Origin: Photobacterium alginatilyticum
Lineage (GTDB): Bacteria > Pseudomonadota > Gammaproteobacteria > Enterobacterales > Vibrionaceae
Length of the DNA stretch: 64,000 nucleotides
NCBI RefSeq assembly: GCF_009910675.1
Contig: NZ_RSEJ01000018.1
Location: forward strand, 62,001-126,000
Direction: 5' to 3'
The notes under the pieces were generated by a model, which worked only from the letters and a program-made list of their open reading frames with translations, did not search any database and was not told where the DNA came from. Positions 1 through 9,882 of this stretch are shown in pieces (position 1 is the stretch's first letter; every line of letters begins with the position of its first letter). A program made the translations under genes and the position numbers.

Positions 1-167
1 TGCAATGACCAACTCATCGGTATCACCGACAGTATCGCCCCAACCAGTAACGCAGATAAGCCCAGCCACAACAGATACCCGGCTGTGCCCAGCAACTCCA
101 GCAGTAATAGCACCAAACCAAATGCTATCCAATGCCAGAAGTTCACTTGCTCCAAAAGCGCTATCAT
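1..167 (-). CDS. NfeD-family membrane protein (YbbJ-like), partial
   Basis: Translating minus from ATG at 167 gives an N-terminus beginning [20 protein letters not shown], followed by a GYLLWLG segment and a second hydrophobic stretch. This matches the start of NfeD/YbbJ proteins. The gene runs off the left edge of the window, so the C-terminal OB-fold domain is not visible. Its ATG overlaps the TGA of the upstream qmcA fragment (ATGA), the usual translational coupling of a stomatin-like gene with nfeD. NfeD proteins partner SPFH proteins in membrane microdomains. Because the island splits qmcA, this gene is now separated from its native promoter. Confidence 0.8.
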   Translation of the reverse strand, partial: MIALLEQVNFWHWIAFGLVLLLLELLGTAGYLLWLGLSALLVGAILSVIPMSWSL

Positions 168-655
168 GCATTTGTTCCTTTGCTTGTCGACTCAGCTTGC
201 TTTGACGGAGATAGCTTAGATTGGGATTGATTGGACTGGTTAAGTAGTTCAGCAATACCCGCTACTGATCCCATCAAGCCTGTTGCTTCTAGTGGTAACA
301 TTATAATTTTACCATTTTCTGCCTGGCCAATAGACTTAAGTGCATCGGTATAGCCTTGGGCAATAAAGTAGTTCACGGCCTGCAAATCACCCTGAGCAAT
401 CGCATCCGACACCATAGCCGTTGCACGCGCTTCCGCTTCTGCTGCGCGTTCACGTGCCTCAGCCTGAAGAATTGCGGCCTGCTTGTCACCTTCGGCACGA
501 AGGATTTCTGATTGCTTGTGACCTTCGGCGCGCAGGATCTCGGCCTGACGAACACCTTCCGCTTCTAATACTTCGGCACGCTTGTTACGCTCGGCTTTCA
601 TCTGTGCGTTCATAGCCGCAGTCAAATCAGCCGGTGGCTGTACATCTCGAATTTC
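164..655 (-). pseudogene. qmcA: qmcA 3' fragment (SPFH/stomatin-like), split by the island
   Basis: Minus-strand reading from the junction gives [14 protein letters not shown] and then the alanine/glutamate-rich coiled coil (repeated AEG-KQ-EILRAEG units) and a C-terminus with [12 protein letters not shown], all typical of QmcA. The first ATG in frame (position 625) lies inside the gene and has no clear ribosome binding site, and an in-frame stop lies just upstream inside the island. This is therefore the broken 3' half. The matching 5' half is at 48071-48575. The stop codon overlaps the nfeD start. Confidence 0.9.
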
Positions 656-670
656 TAATGTAACCGGTAA
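641..670. other. Left attachment junction (attL)
   Basis: On plus, chromosomal TCGAATTTC (646-655... core TTTC at 652-655) is followed by element sequence TAATGTAACC (656-665). At the other end GGTTACTT (48063-48070) is followed by TTTCGATACG (48071 on). Joining the element ends gives GGTTAC, a 10-bp spacer TTTTTCTAAT, and GTAACC, a perfect 6-bp inverted repeat of the kind tyrosine recombinases bind. Joining the chromosomal ends gives TCGAATTTCGA, an 11-bp hyphenated palindrome centred on the core, and restores the QmcA reading frame. The junction is seen directly; the attP/attB reconstruction is inferred. Confidence 0.8.
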
Positions 671-735
671 TGGATGGTGTAATCAAAGTAATCAAAAACA
701 GTATTATTGATGCTTTTTCAGCCACTCTTTTCTTC

Positions 736-758
736 AATGTAACCCTATAAACTATAAT
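736..758 (+). promoter_or_regulatory. Probable gmtY promoter with a second AATGTAACC motif
   Basis: A perfect TATAAT (753-758) lies 30 bp upstream of the gmtY start; no good -35 box is visible at the right distance. AATGTAACC at 736-744, directly upstream of the -10 box, exactly repeats 657-665 at the island end. Recombinase binding here could couple expression to integration; this is inference. Confidence 0.45.
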
Positions 759-787
759 CTAGTTAATCAAACAAAAGGGCTGGATTC

Positions 788-2281
788 ATGAGTTCAATAC
801 GGGTTGTATCTGTCGTTAAAATCCGAGTGCAGAAAGCAGGCACTAGCAGTTATGCGGTACTGCCAGTCATCATGATAGATGGTGAAGGTGTGTTGGCCTC
901 ACATGCTCAATATCTGTATCAACATAAAAGAAAATCCATAACGTGGCTAAATGATAATGCTAGAGCAGTTGGGTTATTTTTGCGTTACACGATTAATCGA
1001 CATAATGATTTTGAAGATCCAGTTTCGATGTTTCGGGAATTTAGAGACGATTTGGAAACTGGGACTATAGACCTGCAGGGAGAAGATCCTACTGGGTTGT
1101 ATTGGAAGGCTAGGCGTTCAAAGAATGTGGAAACTATTATTAGGTATATCACCCAGTTTAGCGATTGGCAGTATGATAAGGCGAACCGAAAGGCCATCGA
1201 AAATAACGAAGATGTTAAAGCAGTTCTGATTAATCCATGGCGCAAAGCTACGAGCGCAGAGAAATATGTAGCTTATGCTGCATATCATAACCGCGTCTCA
1301 AGAGCATTTTTGTCTTATACGTTCGATGGTGAGAGAGCTTTTAAAGAAGCTGATACTACTCGTGAAGTTCGAGTCTCGAATCATGATTATTTTGGTACGC
1401 AGGACGAAGACGTATATAAGTTTCCTGATGATAGAATATGGGATCTATGTGAGGCGTTTAAATTGCCTGGAGCGCGTCCTAATAGCCCTATTCATGAACG
1501 GCTAAATTTGCGCAATGTACTAATAACGTTGTTGTTACACTTTGGAGCGCGTCGTGTCTCTGAACCTTTCCATCTTTATATGTGTGACATTATGCGAGAC
1601 CCTGCCAATCAAGAATCGGCACTGGTTAAGTTGCATCATCCAAGCAATTCACCTTCTCCAGTCAACGAAGATGAAACAAGACGGGATTATCTTGCAAAGT
1701 GCGGTTTACGACCTCGTAACGACAATATAAACCCAAAGAACTACCACTCTGGTTTTAAAAATTTAGCTCTCAATGACAAGGGGTACACGATTGTTCAATG
1801 GTTTCCCGCACACATTGGTATCTATTTTATGGCTCTCTGGAATCTTTACGTAGAGCACCAACGCATTCCCCCGAAAAAAGGTGAGCCAAATCACCCATTT
1901 GCATTTACAAATCAATATGGTCAGCCAGCCTCCCGTAGGGCTTACAGAGATGCCCACAACAATGCGGTACGGGCAATTGGACTCGTGCCCAAAAAAAAGC
2001 TTGGTACAACGCCCCACGGACACAGACACACTGCCCTATCGAATTTGAAAGATGCCGAAGTAGATCCGCTAGTTATAAAAAATGTTGCCGCACATCGTAG
2101 TGTTGAATCTCAGCGAGTGTACCAAAATAAATCGAATGAAGAGATTCGTGAAGAGTTGGAAGTAAAGTCTAAAAGACTGAAGGCTCCTGCTGGAGCTGGT
2201 CAACCACTAGGATTGGTTGCACCTGACCAAGCGTTTGACATGTTTATTGATGTTGATCCGCTAGGATTATTTTTGAAATAG
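788..2281 (+). CDS. gmtY: Gamma-mobile-trio tyrosine recombinase GmtY
   Basis: A 497-residue tyrosine recombinase. The catalytic set is visible: Arg in HFGARRVSEP (R255/R256), H410-x-x-R413 in PHGHRHTAL, H436 in AAHRSVESQ, and nucleophile Tyr445 in QRVYQNK. The N-terminal half (about 1-200) would be the core-DNA binding region. It is the first gene of the left-end operon, 10 bp before gmtZ, and reads inward from attL. ATG at 788 is the first plausible start after the TATAAT at 753-758. With GmtZ and GmtX it forms the defining trio of GMT islands, where the module is reported to be associated with island mobility. Family assignment as a recombinase is firm; the gmt symbol relies on the neighbours. 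Confidence 0.88.
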   Translation: MSSIRVVSVVKIRVQKAGTSSYAVLPVIMIDGEGVLASHAQYLYQHKRKSITWLNDNARAVGLFLRYTINRHNDFEDPVSMFREFRDDLETGTIDLQGEDPTGLYWKARRSKNVETIIRYITQFSDWQYDKANRKAIENNEDVKAVLINPWRKATSAEKYVAYAAYHNRVSRAFLSYTFDGERAFKEADTTREVRVSNHDYFGTQDEDVYKFPDDRIWDLCEAFKLPGARPNSPIHERLNLRNVLITLLLHFGARRVSEPFHLYMCDIMRDPANQESALVKLHHPSNSPSPVNEDETRRDYLAKCGLRPRNDNINPKNYHSGFKNLALNDKGYTIVQWFPAHIGIYFMALWNLYVEHQRIPPKKGEPNHPFAFTNQYGQPASRRAYRDAHNNAVRAIGLVPKKKLGTTPHGHRHTALSNLKDAEVDPLVIKNVAAHRSVESQRVYQNKSNEEIREELEVKSKRLKAPAGAGQPLGLVAPDQAFDMFIDVDPLGLFLK

Positions 2282-2291
2282 GGATCTTAAA

Positions 2292-5200
2292 ATGAATGAA
2301 CTATATGAAACCTATAAAGAATGTAAACAATCGGTGCTTAGCCTCGTTCCTGAAGAAGAGCGTACAGGTAGCCTATATAAGTTATATCAAAGCCTGCGTG
2401 CTAAAGACTCTAGACTTCCATCCAGTCCGGGGGTTCAGTACAAAAATGAGGGGTGGCAGAGTTACTCCAGCTTGTTTGATGTGGAAGCTCCTGAACTATA
2501 CGAAACCTACAAAGAATGTAAACAAGTGGTGCTTAGCCTCGTTCCTGAAGAAGAGCGTGAAGGTAGCCTGTATAAGTTGTATCGAAGCCTACGTGCTACA
2601 GACCCTAGACTTCCATCCCATCCGGATGAACAGTACAAAAATGTGGGTTGGAAGGGTTACCCCAGCCTGTTTGATATGACAGTTATTAACCTATACGAAA
2701 CGTATGAAGAATGTAAACAAGCGGTGCTTCATCTCGTTCCTGAAGAAGATCGTAAAGGTAACCTGGAAAAATTGTATCAAAGCCTGCGTGCTCAAAACCC
2801 TAAACTTCCATCAACCCCGGCTGAATCATACAAGAATAAGGGGTGGCAAAGTTACCCCAGCCTGTTTGATGCGCCATATAGACTATACGAAACCTACGAG
2901 GAATGTAAACAAGCGGTGCTTCATCTCGTTCCTGAAGAAGAGCGCACAGGTAGCCTAGAAAAATTGTATCAAAGCCTGCGTGCTAAAGACTCTAAACTTC
3001 CATCAACCCCGGCTAAATCATACAAGAATAAGGGGTGGCAGAGTTACTCCAGCCTGTTTGATATGACAGTTATTAACCTATACGAAACGTATGAAGAATG
3101 TAAACAAGCGGTGCTTCATCTCGTTCCTGAAGAAGAGCGTAAAGATAACCTGGAAAAATTGTATAAAAGCCTGCGTGCTAAAGACCCTAAACTTCCAGCT
3201 AGTCCGGCTAGTATATACAAGAATAAGGGGTGGCAGAGTTACCCCAGCCTGTTTGATATGACAGTTATTAACCTATACGAAACGTATGAAGAATGTAAAC
3301 AAGCGGTGCTTCATCTCGTTCCTGAAGAAGAGCGTAAAGGTAACTTGAAAAAATTATATCAAAGCCTGCGTGCTAAAAACCCTAAACTTCCAGCTAGTCC
3401 GGCTACTATATACAATAATATGGGTTGGCAGAGCTTTGACTATTTATTTGACATTAAGCTATGCTATTCAACACTGAGCGCTGCCAGAGAAGCTTCACTT
3501 AAAATACTACCCTCTAAGCGCCTGACTAAAGCTGATTACGCACTTGCATGTCGTCTTGATGAAAAACTGCCTCCGAACCCTGAGTCCGCATATTTCTGTG
3601 AGTGGCGAACGTGGGAGCATTATTTGGGTCAGAGTGACGGTTATTATCCGACGATTAATGAAGCTTCCGAGGCTGCGCAAAAAATGGCACGAAGGCTTAA
3701 TATCAATTTAAGCCACAAAACCTACTCAAAATTTGCAATTCATGATCCTCGTTTGCCTGAAAATCCAAAAGAGACCTATAAATCGGATTGGCAGAATTGG
3801 CCTGAGTTTTGTGGCACAAGAACCAAAGATCTATACCGGACAATCGAGGCAGCCCAAAGTGCGGCTTTAGAGCATGGTCTTGAAACAAAGGCACTGTATG
3901 ACGAGAAACGTTTTCTGGACGCTCGATTACCAGCAGAACCTGCCAGGTATTATGGTGTTAAGAGTTATGCCGAGTTCATAGGGTTCGAATATTGGGGGGT
4001 TAAAAAAGTTCGTGCCTACTGTCATAAACATCAAATCAGTACGTTGATTGAGTATCAAAAACACGCGAAAACACACTCGCACCTTAAGAGTAAAGTTAGT
4101 CTTATCGATGGATATCAGCGAAAGGAAGATATTCTGTACAAACGGACTAAGTTTGACTCGATTATTGAAGCGGGGTTTTCAGACTGGGGTGAGTTGGGAT
4201 TGACTTGGACCAAGCGCGGAAAAAATCTTGACAGCAAAAGAGGTATATTAAGCAGGTTTCTAGAATTTCTTATACTGCGTAATGCATTACCTACTGAGGT
4301 ATGCACGTTTTTTGATAAAAAGCACCAGGTACCTGAGTTAGATGATTTTATTGAAACCCTTGCTCTTTCTTCGAGAACCGCTGCAACTAGCAACATTATT
4401 GTTAGTTTTTTTTCCTCTGCGTTTGAGAAATATTGTTTTGACGTTGATCCTGAAACCGGAGAAAAAACCCCCATTGATGAGACGCTCTTTCGGAATCCCT
4501 ATCAGCTATCTAAATACACAGGCGAGGAAAGAGATAGGCCGACAGAATCTGTAAAGCCGCCACTTGATTATCTGTACATGCACAGAGCACGAGAATATCT
4601 TGCTCCGGAGTTTATTACAGATAAGTCAAAGAGCCAGATAAAGTGTCGTAACTTTGGTCAGCTAGGCAATGCTCAAGCATTTTATAACCAAGATTGGTTT
4701 GAAGTGGATGAATCTCTCATTGACCGGAACGATCCAAATTGCGTCTGGAAGAAAGATTCACGCTATAAACATGGGTCAGGAAGAGAAAAGGTAACAGTAT
4801 ACAAAATCTGGTCTCCTGTTAGAGCGATAGCCATGTATGTCCTATTTTCATTGCCTCTCCGTGGAATTCAGGTCACTTACCTTGACAGTGGTGAAGCCGA
4901 TGATTACAAGTTAGTTGAAGATGGAAATGAACTGAAATGGGAATTAAATGACAATCCTCTGGCTGGTCAACTAGATGGCCGCGGCATACTTCACAAAGAA
5001 CCTAATGGCACTGTGGGTATGCTGGTTTCTACAAATAAAACAAGTGCAAAACAAGGTGGTTATTCTGTTCCATATATGCCGGATGACGTTGCACGCTGGT
5101 TGATCCGATTAAGAGACTGGCAAAGCAAATATAATCCACTGACAGAGCCAACAGCCTGGTCCGATATTAAACATCCTCGCAAAATTGACGATAAAATTTT

Positions 5201-6611
5201 GCTAAAGCGAGGTCGTCAATGTTTTCTTTTTCGTGACCCATTAGATTCTGCGATTCGAAAAAATAATCCAGTGGGTAGTCAACCACTGAGTACAACAAGT
5301 GCATTTAAATTGCCTCTTCCTAAACTGCTCTATTCTATCCAAGATGAGCATTTTCCACTTGCAACTAAAACTGGCTCTGGGGATGCATTTGTAAAATATA
5401 CATCAGTTTACACGCCACATAGTACAAGGGTTAGCCAAATCACTGCGCTAATTTTCGATGCTAAAGTAGACCCAAGAGTGGTCGCAAAATTAGTTGGTCA
5501 TGCCAATATCGTAATGACAATTTATTATGCTAAAGCTCGACAATCTTATATTCGAGATGAGTTGGCTGATGGGTATAAACGCCTATTGGCAAAAGCTCCA
5601 GAACGAATCAAGCAACTGATAATAGATAAAAAAATAGCGGAGGCTAAAGGTGAGCTCATTTTTATGTCAGGCGAAAGCAACCCTCTGTTATCAGACAATT
5701 GGCCCACAGCCTCGATACGATTCATGGATTGGGGATTATGCCCTGTAGCCGCAGCGCAGTGCAAAGAAGGTGGTGCTCCCCTCGAAAGAAACAAAGGACA
5801 AAAACAGATTTATCAACCGGTTCCAGCGGGTTTTTTGGGTGCATCAAATTGCTTTCAGTGCCGATTTTTGGTGACAGGCCCAGCTTATATAGGGGGGTTG
5901 ATCACCAAATTCCAAGAGATCAACATCAGTAAAGTCGCCGCACAGTCTCAGATGGATTCGCTGCGTGAGCAAGAAGACGAGTTGGACAACGCTCAGTATA
6001 ACGCTCGCAGCGAATCTTTGCCCGTTGAGGATATTGAACTATCGCTATCAAGCGTACACCAGGCTTTAGATATGGAAGAGACTCGACTTCACACATTAGT
6101 CACTGATCAGATTGCAATAGCTCGGCTCATGAATGATTGTACTGAGTTGATGAATCAACAAATTGAAAATACCGATGGTGATGGGCTTTCTTTGGTTGTA
6201 AACCGTCCGCATGGCAGTGTCAGTGTTGAAATAGAAGAATGTAGCGAATTCAGGATGCTAGGTGAGGTGTGTGAAAACGCCGATATTTTCCTATCAGGAA
6301 ATGATTCTGCTGCGATTGCTCGACGTAGCCAACTGTTAGATAAGATGCTGATGAACAACAACTTGCCAGTGGGACTTTTTGCTATGAGCGAGAAGCAGCA
6401 GCGTTATGTAGGCAATCAAATGCAAAAGCTGCTTCTTGAGCGATTGAATGGATGGGGTGCGGTGGAGCAACTGATGGAAGGAAGACTACATTTAGATGAC
6501 CTTATCGCTGGTAGTGAGGAATCGCTACAATCTCTAGGAACTGCTTTTAAACAGTTAATAACTGCTGCACGGAAAGCCGAACGACTAACAAGGGGCGTAG
6601 AAAATGAATAA
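2292..6611 (+). CDS. gmtZ: Gamma-mobile-trio integrase GmtZ (VPA1269-like)
   Basis: A very large (1439 residue) tyrosine recombinase. Residues about 3-390 are six near-identical units of about 65 residues (LYETY-ECKQ at the start, GW-SY-SLFD at the end), followed by more diverged units to about 560; these resemble the phage-integrase repeat unit family. The catalytic domain is C-terminal to this: Arg in LPLRGIQV (near residue 856), HSTR (near 1042), LVGH and Tyr in IYYAKARQ (near 1077). A Cys cluster (LCPVAAAQC, CFQC, about 1150-1195) may bind zinc. The end overlaps gmtX by 8 bp. The length, repeats and position fit the VPA1269 family now named GmtZ. Confidence 0.88.
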   Translation: MNELYETYKECKQSVLSLVPEEERTGSLYKLYQSLRAKDSRLPSSPGVQYKNEGWQSYSSLFDVEAPELYETYKECKQVVLSLVPEEEREGSLYKLYRSLRATDPRLPSHPDEQYKNVGWKGYPSLFDMTVINLYETYEECKQAVLHLVPEEDRKGNLEKLYQSLRAQNPKLPSTPAESYKNKGWQSYPSLFDAPYRLYETYEECKQAVLHLVPEEERTGSLEKLYQSLRAKDSKLPSTPAKSYKNKGWQSYSSLFDMTVINLYETYEECKQAVLHLVPEEERKDNLEKLYKSLRAKDPKLPASPASIYKNKGWQSYPSLFDMTVINLYETYEECKQAVLHLVPEEERKGNLKKLYQSLRAKNPKLPASPATIYNNMGWQSFDYLFDIKLCYSTLSAAREASLKILPSKRLTKADYALACRLDEKLPPNPESAYFCEWRTWEHYLGQSDGYYPTINEASEAAQKMARRLNINLSHKTYSKFAIHDPRLPENPKETYKSDWQNWPEFCGTRTKDLYRTIEAAQSAALEHGLETKALYDEKRFLDARLPAEPARYYGVKSYAEFIGFEYWGVKKVRAYCHKHQISTLIEYQKHAKTHSHLKSKVSLIDGYQRKEDILYKRTKFDSIIEAGFSDWGELGLTWTKRGKNLDSKRGILSRFLEFLILRNALPTEVCTFFDKKHQVPELDDFIETLALSSRTAATSNIIVSFFSSAFEKYCFDVDPETGEKTPIDETLFRNPYQLSKYTGEERDRPTESVKPPLDYLYMHRAREYLAPEFITDKSKSQIKCRNFGQLGNAQAFYNQDWFEVDESLIDRNDPNCVWKKDSRYKHGSGREKVTVYKIWSPVRAIAMYVLFSLPLRGIQVTYLDSGEADDYKLVEDGNELKWELNDNPLAGQLDGRGILHKEPNGTVGMLVSTNKTSAKQGGYSVPYMPDDVARWLIRLRDWQSKYNPLTEPTAWSDIKHPRKIDDKILLKRGRQCFLFRDPLDSAIRKNNPVGSQPLSTTSAFKLPLPKLLYSIQDEHFPLATKTGSGDAFVKYTSVYTPHSTRVSQITALIFDAKVDPRVVAKLVGHANIVMTIYYAKARQSYIRDELADGYKRLLAKAPERIKQLIIDKKIAEAKGELIFMSGESNPLLSDNWPTASIRFMDWGLCPVAAAQCKEGGAPLERNKGQKQIYQPVPAGFLGASNCFQCRFLVTGPAYIGGLITKFQEINISKVAAQSQMDSLREQEDELDNAQYNARSESLPVEDIELSLSSVHQALDMEETRLHTLVTDQIAIARLMNDCTELMNQQIENTDGDGLSLVVNRPHGSVSVEIEECSEFRMLGEVCENADIFLSGNDSAAIARRSQLLDKMLMNNNLPVGLFAMSEKQQRYVGNQMQKLLLERLNGWGAVEQLMEGRLHLDDLIAGSEESLQSLGTAFKQLITAARKAERLTRGVENE
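2301..3459 (+). repeat. Six in-frame tandem repeats of about 195 bp inside gmtZ
   Basis: CTATAYGAAAC starts recur at 2301, 2496, 2691, 2883, 3078 and 3273, a period of 195 bp (192 once). The copies are close to identical in DNA sequence, which points to recent duplication or gene conversion and possible copy-number variation. All indels are multiples of three, so the reading frame is kept. Confidence 0.92.
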
Positions 6612-7269
6612 CCTAATCTTACATCCGGGTGTAGGTGTTGAGGAACTCGATGCCGTGTATGATGCGCTTAAATCCGAAACCAAGAGCAAACGTTCAGAGC
6701 AGAGCTTGAAGATTGTTAGGGATATATGTGAAGACATCTCCAAGGGTAATCGTGACTTCAAATATGAAATAATTGGTGATCTTTCTAAATCGAATGGAGG
6801 CCCCTCTGCTCAGGCGATACGAAACAAGAACGGCGAACGCTATCAGATATTGATAGATGCATATACGAGAGCTTACCCTAAGCCGATTGCTCCTGAAAAG
6901 GTTAAAACAAAATCTTGGGTTGAACGCATTACTGAGCCTGATATCAGGTGGATGGCCAAAGAAGTTATCCGTGAAAATAAATTATTGAAGACAGAAAATG
7001 ACATGCTGCGGCGTGCCATGAGGTCAGATTCGGGGCCACTTCTACAAATTGGAGGCTCTGGCACAACCCCAAAGAGTGCAAGCACTTTACCTAATTTAAA
7101 TGCGGCAGAGTTGGCGGCGCTTCAAGATGCTATTGACCCGCAAAGCTTGAAACGAGCAGGACTAAGCATTGGGGATTCAGGGGAAGTCCGGGATGAAAAC
7201 AACCACCGATTACTTCCAAGGGGCTTTGTTAGTGCCATTGAGAAAATTCTTACTGTGTCGCAGAACTAG
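6604..7269 (+). CDS. gmtX: Gamma-mobile-trio protein GmtX
   Basis: A 221-residue protein overlapping the end of gmtZ by 8 bp, so translationally coupled. No catalytic motif is visible. The N-terminal half has basic helices with KSNGGPSAQAIRNK, resembling a DNA-binding turn, and residues about 120-145 form a short coiled coil (VIRENKLLKTENDMLRR). Small accessory proteins with a DNA-binding half and a coiled coil accompany multi-recombinase elements such as Tn554. Called GmtX because it is the third gene directly behind GmtY and GmtZ; its molecular role is not evident from the sequence. Confidence 0.78.
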   Translation: MNNLILHPGVGVEELDAVYDALKSETKSKRSEQSLKIVRDICEDISKGNRDFKYEIIGDLSKSNGGPSAQAIRNKNGERYQILIDAYTRAYPKPIAPEKVKTKSWVERITEPDIRWMAKEVIRENKLLKTENDMLRRAMRSDSGPLLQIGGSGTTPKSASTLPNLNAAELAALQDAIDPQSLKRAGLSIGDSGEVRDENNHRLLPRGFVSAIEKILTVSQN

Positions 7270-7279
7270 GTGGTAACGA

Positions 7280-7717
7280 ATGGCAAATGGGCAACAAAAA
7301 GCACAGCAAAACTTTAATGCATTTGAAGCGTGGAAAGCCACTCAAACGAACGATGACTTCAAGCAAATTATCTTTCGAGGCCAACTCAATCGAGGTGAGG
7401 TAGCAAAGGCTGTTGGTTGTGGGAAATCGGCATTGAATCAAAACCCTGCATTGCGGAAAGCTTTAGAAGCGTTGGAAGATAGTCTGCGTGACGAGGGCGT
7501 GTTACCACCTTTGACTAAATCAGCCAAACAATCAAAGGACAAGCCTAAGCAGTATGACAATACGTTAAACCGTAGAACGTTAGATGCTAACCGCCTATCT
7601 GTGATAGAAGCGGAAAATATCGAACTCAAAGCGAAAGTGCAAGAGCTAGAAAGTAAGCTAGAGCGCTATGGGGAGTTGTCGGATGTTCTCTCAGAAATGG
7701 GGTTCATGCCACGATGA
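7280..7717 (+). CDS. Small HTH/coiled-coil protein of the GMT operon (VPA1267-like)
   Basis: A 145-residue protein beginning MANGQQKAQQNFNAFEAW. The middle has a helix-turn-helix-like stretch (RGEVAKAVGCGKSALNQN, about 40-57) and the C-terminus a coiled coil (VIEAENIELKAKVQELESKL). It lies 10 bp after gmtX and its stop overlaps the ATG of the helicase gene (ATGA at 7714), so it belongs to the same operon. It resembles the VPA1267 family and may play the part of the small fourth protein (GinD) of GInt islands; that comparison is by context, not by alignment. Confidence 0.6.
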   Translation: MANGQQKAQQNFNAFEAWKATQTNDDFKQIIFRGQLNRGEVAKAVGCGKSALNQNPALRKALEALEDSLRDEGVLPPLTKSAKQSKDKPKQYDNTLNRRTLDANRLSVIEAENIELKAKVQELESKLERYGELSDVLSEMGFMPR

Positions 7718-9882
7718 ATATTGCTATGCATGAAGATCAGATGCGTGTCACCAGTATCCCTTTTACTTCATCAAGCATGGTGATATTCAGTGGTGTGCCT
7801 CTCAAGAAAAACTCCTACAAGATAAACAGCGGTAAATACTACGTCACCATAAAAGCTGATCCAGACACAATCCCTGTGCTTCCAGCTATTGGCCAACACT
7901 GGACAGTAAAAGGAACAAGACTAGTCGAAGATATGGAGACCGGTGATTATGTGATGCAACAGCATACTTACGAGTCTCCAGAGCACATAGAATGTAGTCT
8001 GCCAGAAACAGGTGAGCAGTTAATCCGCTTTATTGCGAAGGAAAGTAGTTTTAAAGGTATTGGCGAAATCAAGGCAAGGGCGCTCTGGGAGTCATTAGGA
8101 AAAGACTTTCATTCAGTTGTAGCTAATGATACTCCAGAGTCAAGACAACGCCTTAGAGACACTCTGAGCGAAGATTCTATTGATTCTCTGTTTGAAGGTT
8201 ACGCCAAGTATAAAAATCTTGCTTATTGTAACTGGATGACCGAAACCCAAATCCCTGCCAGTGTTCAACAGCGCTTGTTAAAACATCATGGTGAACAGTC
8301 AATCGAAGCAATTAAGAACAACCCTTACGTATTGATCGGTTTTGGCATGCCATTTCAATCCGTTGATGCGATAGCTACGAGTTCAACTCTCTCATTTAGA
8401 GTTTCCCCGACCGATGACAGACGGTTAAGCGCTGCCCTTGAGGTCGCTATCCGAAAAGAAATCGATAAAGGTCACACTTATACAGTGCAGAGTAAAGTAC
8501 GGCCTACATTAAATAAGTTACTGAAAGAAAAAGAACTTGTAGCTAAGGCATTTGAAGCTGGCTACAACAAAGCCCAATTTGTACTGAATCCCAAAACAGG
8601 AGCTTATCATCCGACTGCACAACTCCTAATGGAAAGTGTGGTTGCACGCAGACTCAAAGCCCTCGCCTTTCGAGATGACCTTTTTGATGAACGCGCCAAC
8701 GAAGCGTATTGCAGTGCGGTAAAGGAACTTCCGTATGACCTAACCACAAAGCAAACAGAAGCAGTTATGACCTGCTTAGACAATACCTTGAGCTGTATTA
8801 CAGGTGGTGCAGGTACAGGAAAGACTACGGTACTTAGAATTGCTTTGCGTGCCTATAACTATATGGGCTTTAAGATTCACGCAGTTGCTTTAAGTGGCCG
8901 CGCAGCTATGCGCTTGCATGAGTCAATCGGTTTTGTTACCTCAACGATAGCTAAGTTACTCAGAGATAAACCTATTGAACCATGCGCTAATCACCAAGAG
9001 CATTTACTAGTCATTGACGAGGCAAGCATGGTTGATTTGCCTACCATGTATCGCCTGGTTACTCATATCCACCCTTCCGTAAGAATCATCCTGACGGGCG
9101 ACCCCGATCAACTTCCCCCTATCGGCTGTGGAAAAGTGCTTGCTGATATCGTTCAATCCAAAGCGATTGCAAACACTATGCTGGATATTGTAAAGCGCCA
9201 AGAGGGGTCTACAGGCATACCAGAGTATTCGAAACTCATTAACCTAGGGGAAGTACCGAAACAACTCTCCACTCGAGCGATCTATTTCCATGAGGCTGAT
9301 AAAAAAGACATAGCTTCGACATGCTGTGATTTATACAAACAATCACCATCAAGCAGTCGAGTAATGGCTCCGACTAAAGCACTCGTTAAGGGCATCAACA
9401 AACAAATACAAGAAGCGGTCAACCCTGATGGCCAAAGGCTTGAATTTGAGATTCATGGAGATCGATTCTTCTTGGGCCTCAAGCTGAATGACGCCATACT
9501 GTTTACACAAAATCACTACGATAAAGGTATTCAGAATGGTTCTCTTGGCACGTTAACGAATGCTGATGCCGTGGGTGATAGTTACGGTGAAGTTACGCTG
9601 GATACAGGTGAAAAGGTTGAAATAACGCAATCAGTACTGGATTGTATAGAATTGGGCTATGCAATAACTCTTCACAAAGCTCAAGGCTCGCAGTTCCCAC
9701 GAATCATTATCGCTCTCCAAACAGGAAAAATTGTTGATAGAGCATGGCTTTACACTGCTCTCACGAGAGCGGAAAGCGAAATCCATATAGTAGGAAGCGC
9801 TGAAGACCTGAGACAAATCACTGAGCGCCCTAGCAACGCACATGGCCGCAACAGTTACTTAGTAGAACTATTAAAAGACTAA
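7714..9882 (+). CDS. RecD-like SF1B DNA helicase
   Basis: A 722-residue protein with the motifs of RecD/TraA-type 5'-3' helicases: motif I GGAGTGKTT near 368, DEAS (motif II) near 434, TGDPDQLPPIG (motif III) near 460 and the C-terminal ITLHKAQGSQF box near 650. The N-terminal third contains FKGIGEIKARALW, a helix-hairpin-helix-like element as in RecD2. It is translationally coupled to the preceding GMT operon gene, which suggests a job in processing or maintaining the excised island. No nuclease domain is visible. RecD2-like is preferred over a conjugative relaxase-helicase because no relaxase motifs are present. Confidence 0.82.
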   Translation: MNIAMHEDQMRVTSIPFTSSSMVIFSGVPLKKNSYKINSGKYYVTIKADPDTIPVLPAIGQHWTVKGTRLVEDMETGDYVMQQHTYESPEHIECSLPETGEQLIRFIAKESSFKGIGEIKARALWESLGKDFHSVVANDTPESRQRLRDTLSEDSIDSLFEGYAKYKNLAYCNWMTETQIPASVQQRLLKHHGEQSIEAIKNNPYVLIGFGMPFQSVDAIATSSTLSFRVSPTDDRRLSAALEVAIRKEIDKGHTYTVQSKVRPTLNKLLKEKELVAKAFEAGYNKAQFVLNPKTGAYHPTAQLLMESVVARRLKALAFRDDLFDERANEAYCSAVKELPYDLTTKQTEAVMTCLDNTLSCITGGAGTGKTTVLRIALRAYNYMGFKIHAVALSGRAAMRLHESIGFVTSTIAKLLRDKPIEPCANHQEHLLVIDEASMVDLPTMYRLVTHIHPSVRIILTGDPDQLPPIGCGKVLADIVQSKAIANTMLDIVKRQEGSTGIPEYSKLINLGEVPKQLSTRAIYFHEADKKDIASTCCDLYKQSPSSSRVMAPTKALVKGINKQIQEAVNPDGQRLEFEIHGDRFFLGLKLNDAILFTQNHYDKGIQNGSLGTLTNADAVGDSYGEVTLDTGEKVEITQSVLDCIELGYAITLHKAQGSQFPRIIIALQTGKIVDRAWLYTALTRAESEIHIVGSAEDLRQITERPSNAHGRNSYLVELLKD

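Noticed and set aside
2301..3459. Regular repeats with 195-bp period, possible CRISPR-like array
   Set aside because: The whole stretch is in one open reading frame, the repeats are much longer than CRISPR repeats with no unique spacers, and indels are multiples of three; it is an in-gene protein repeat.
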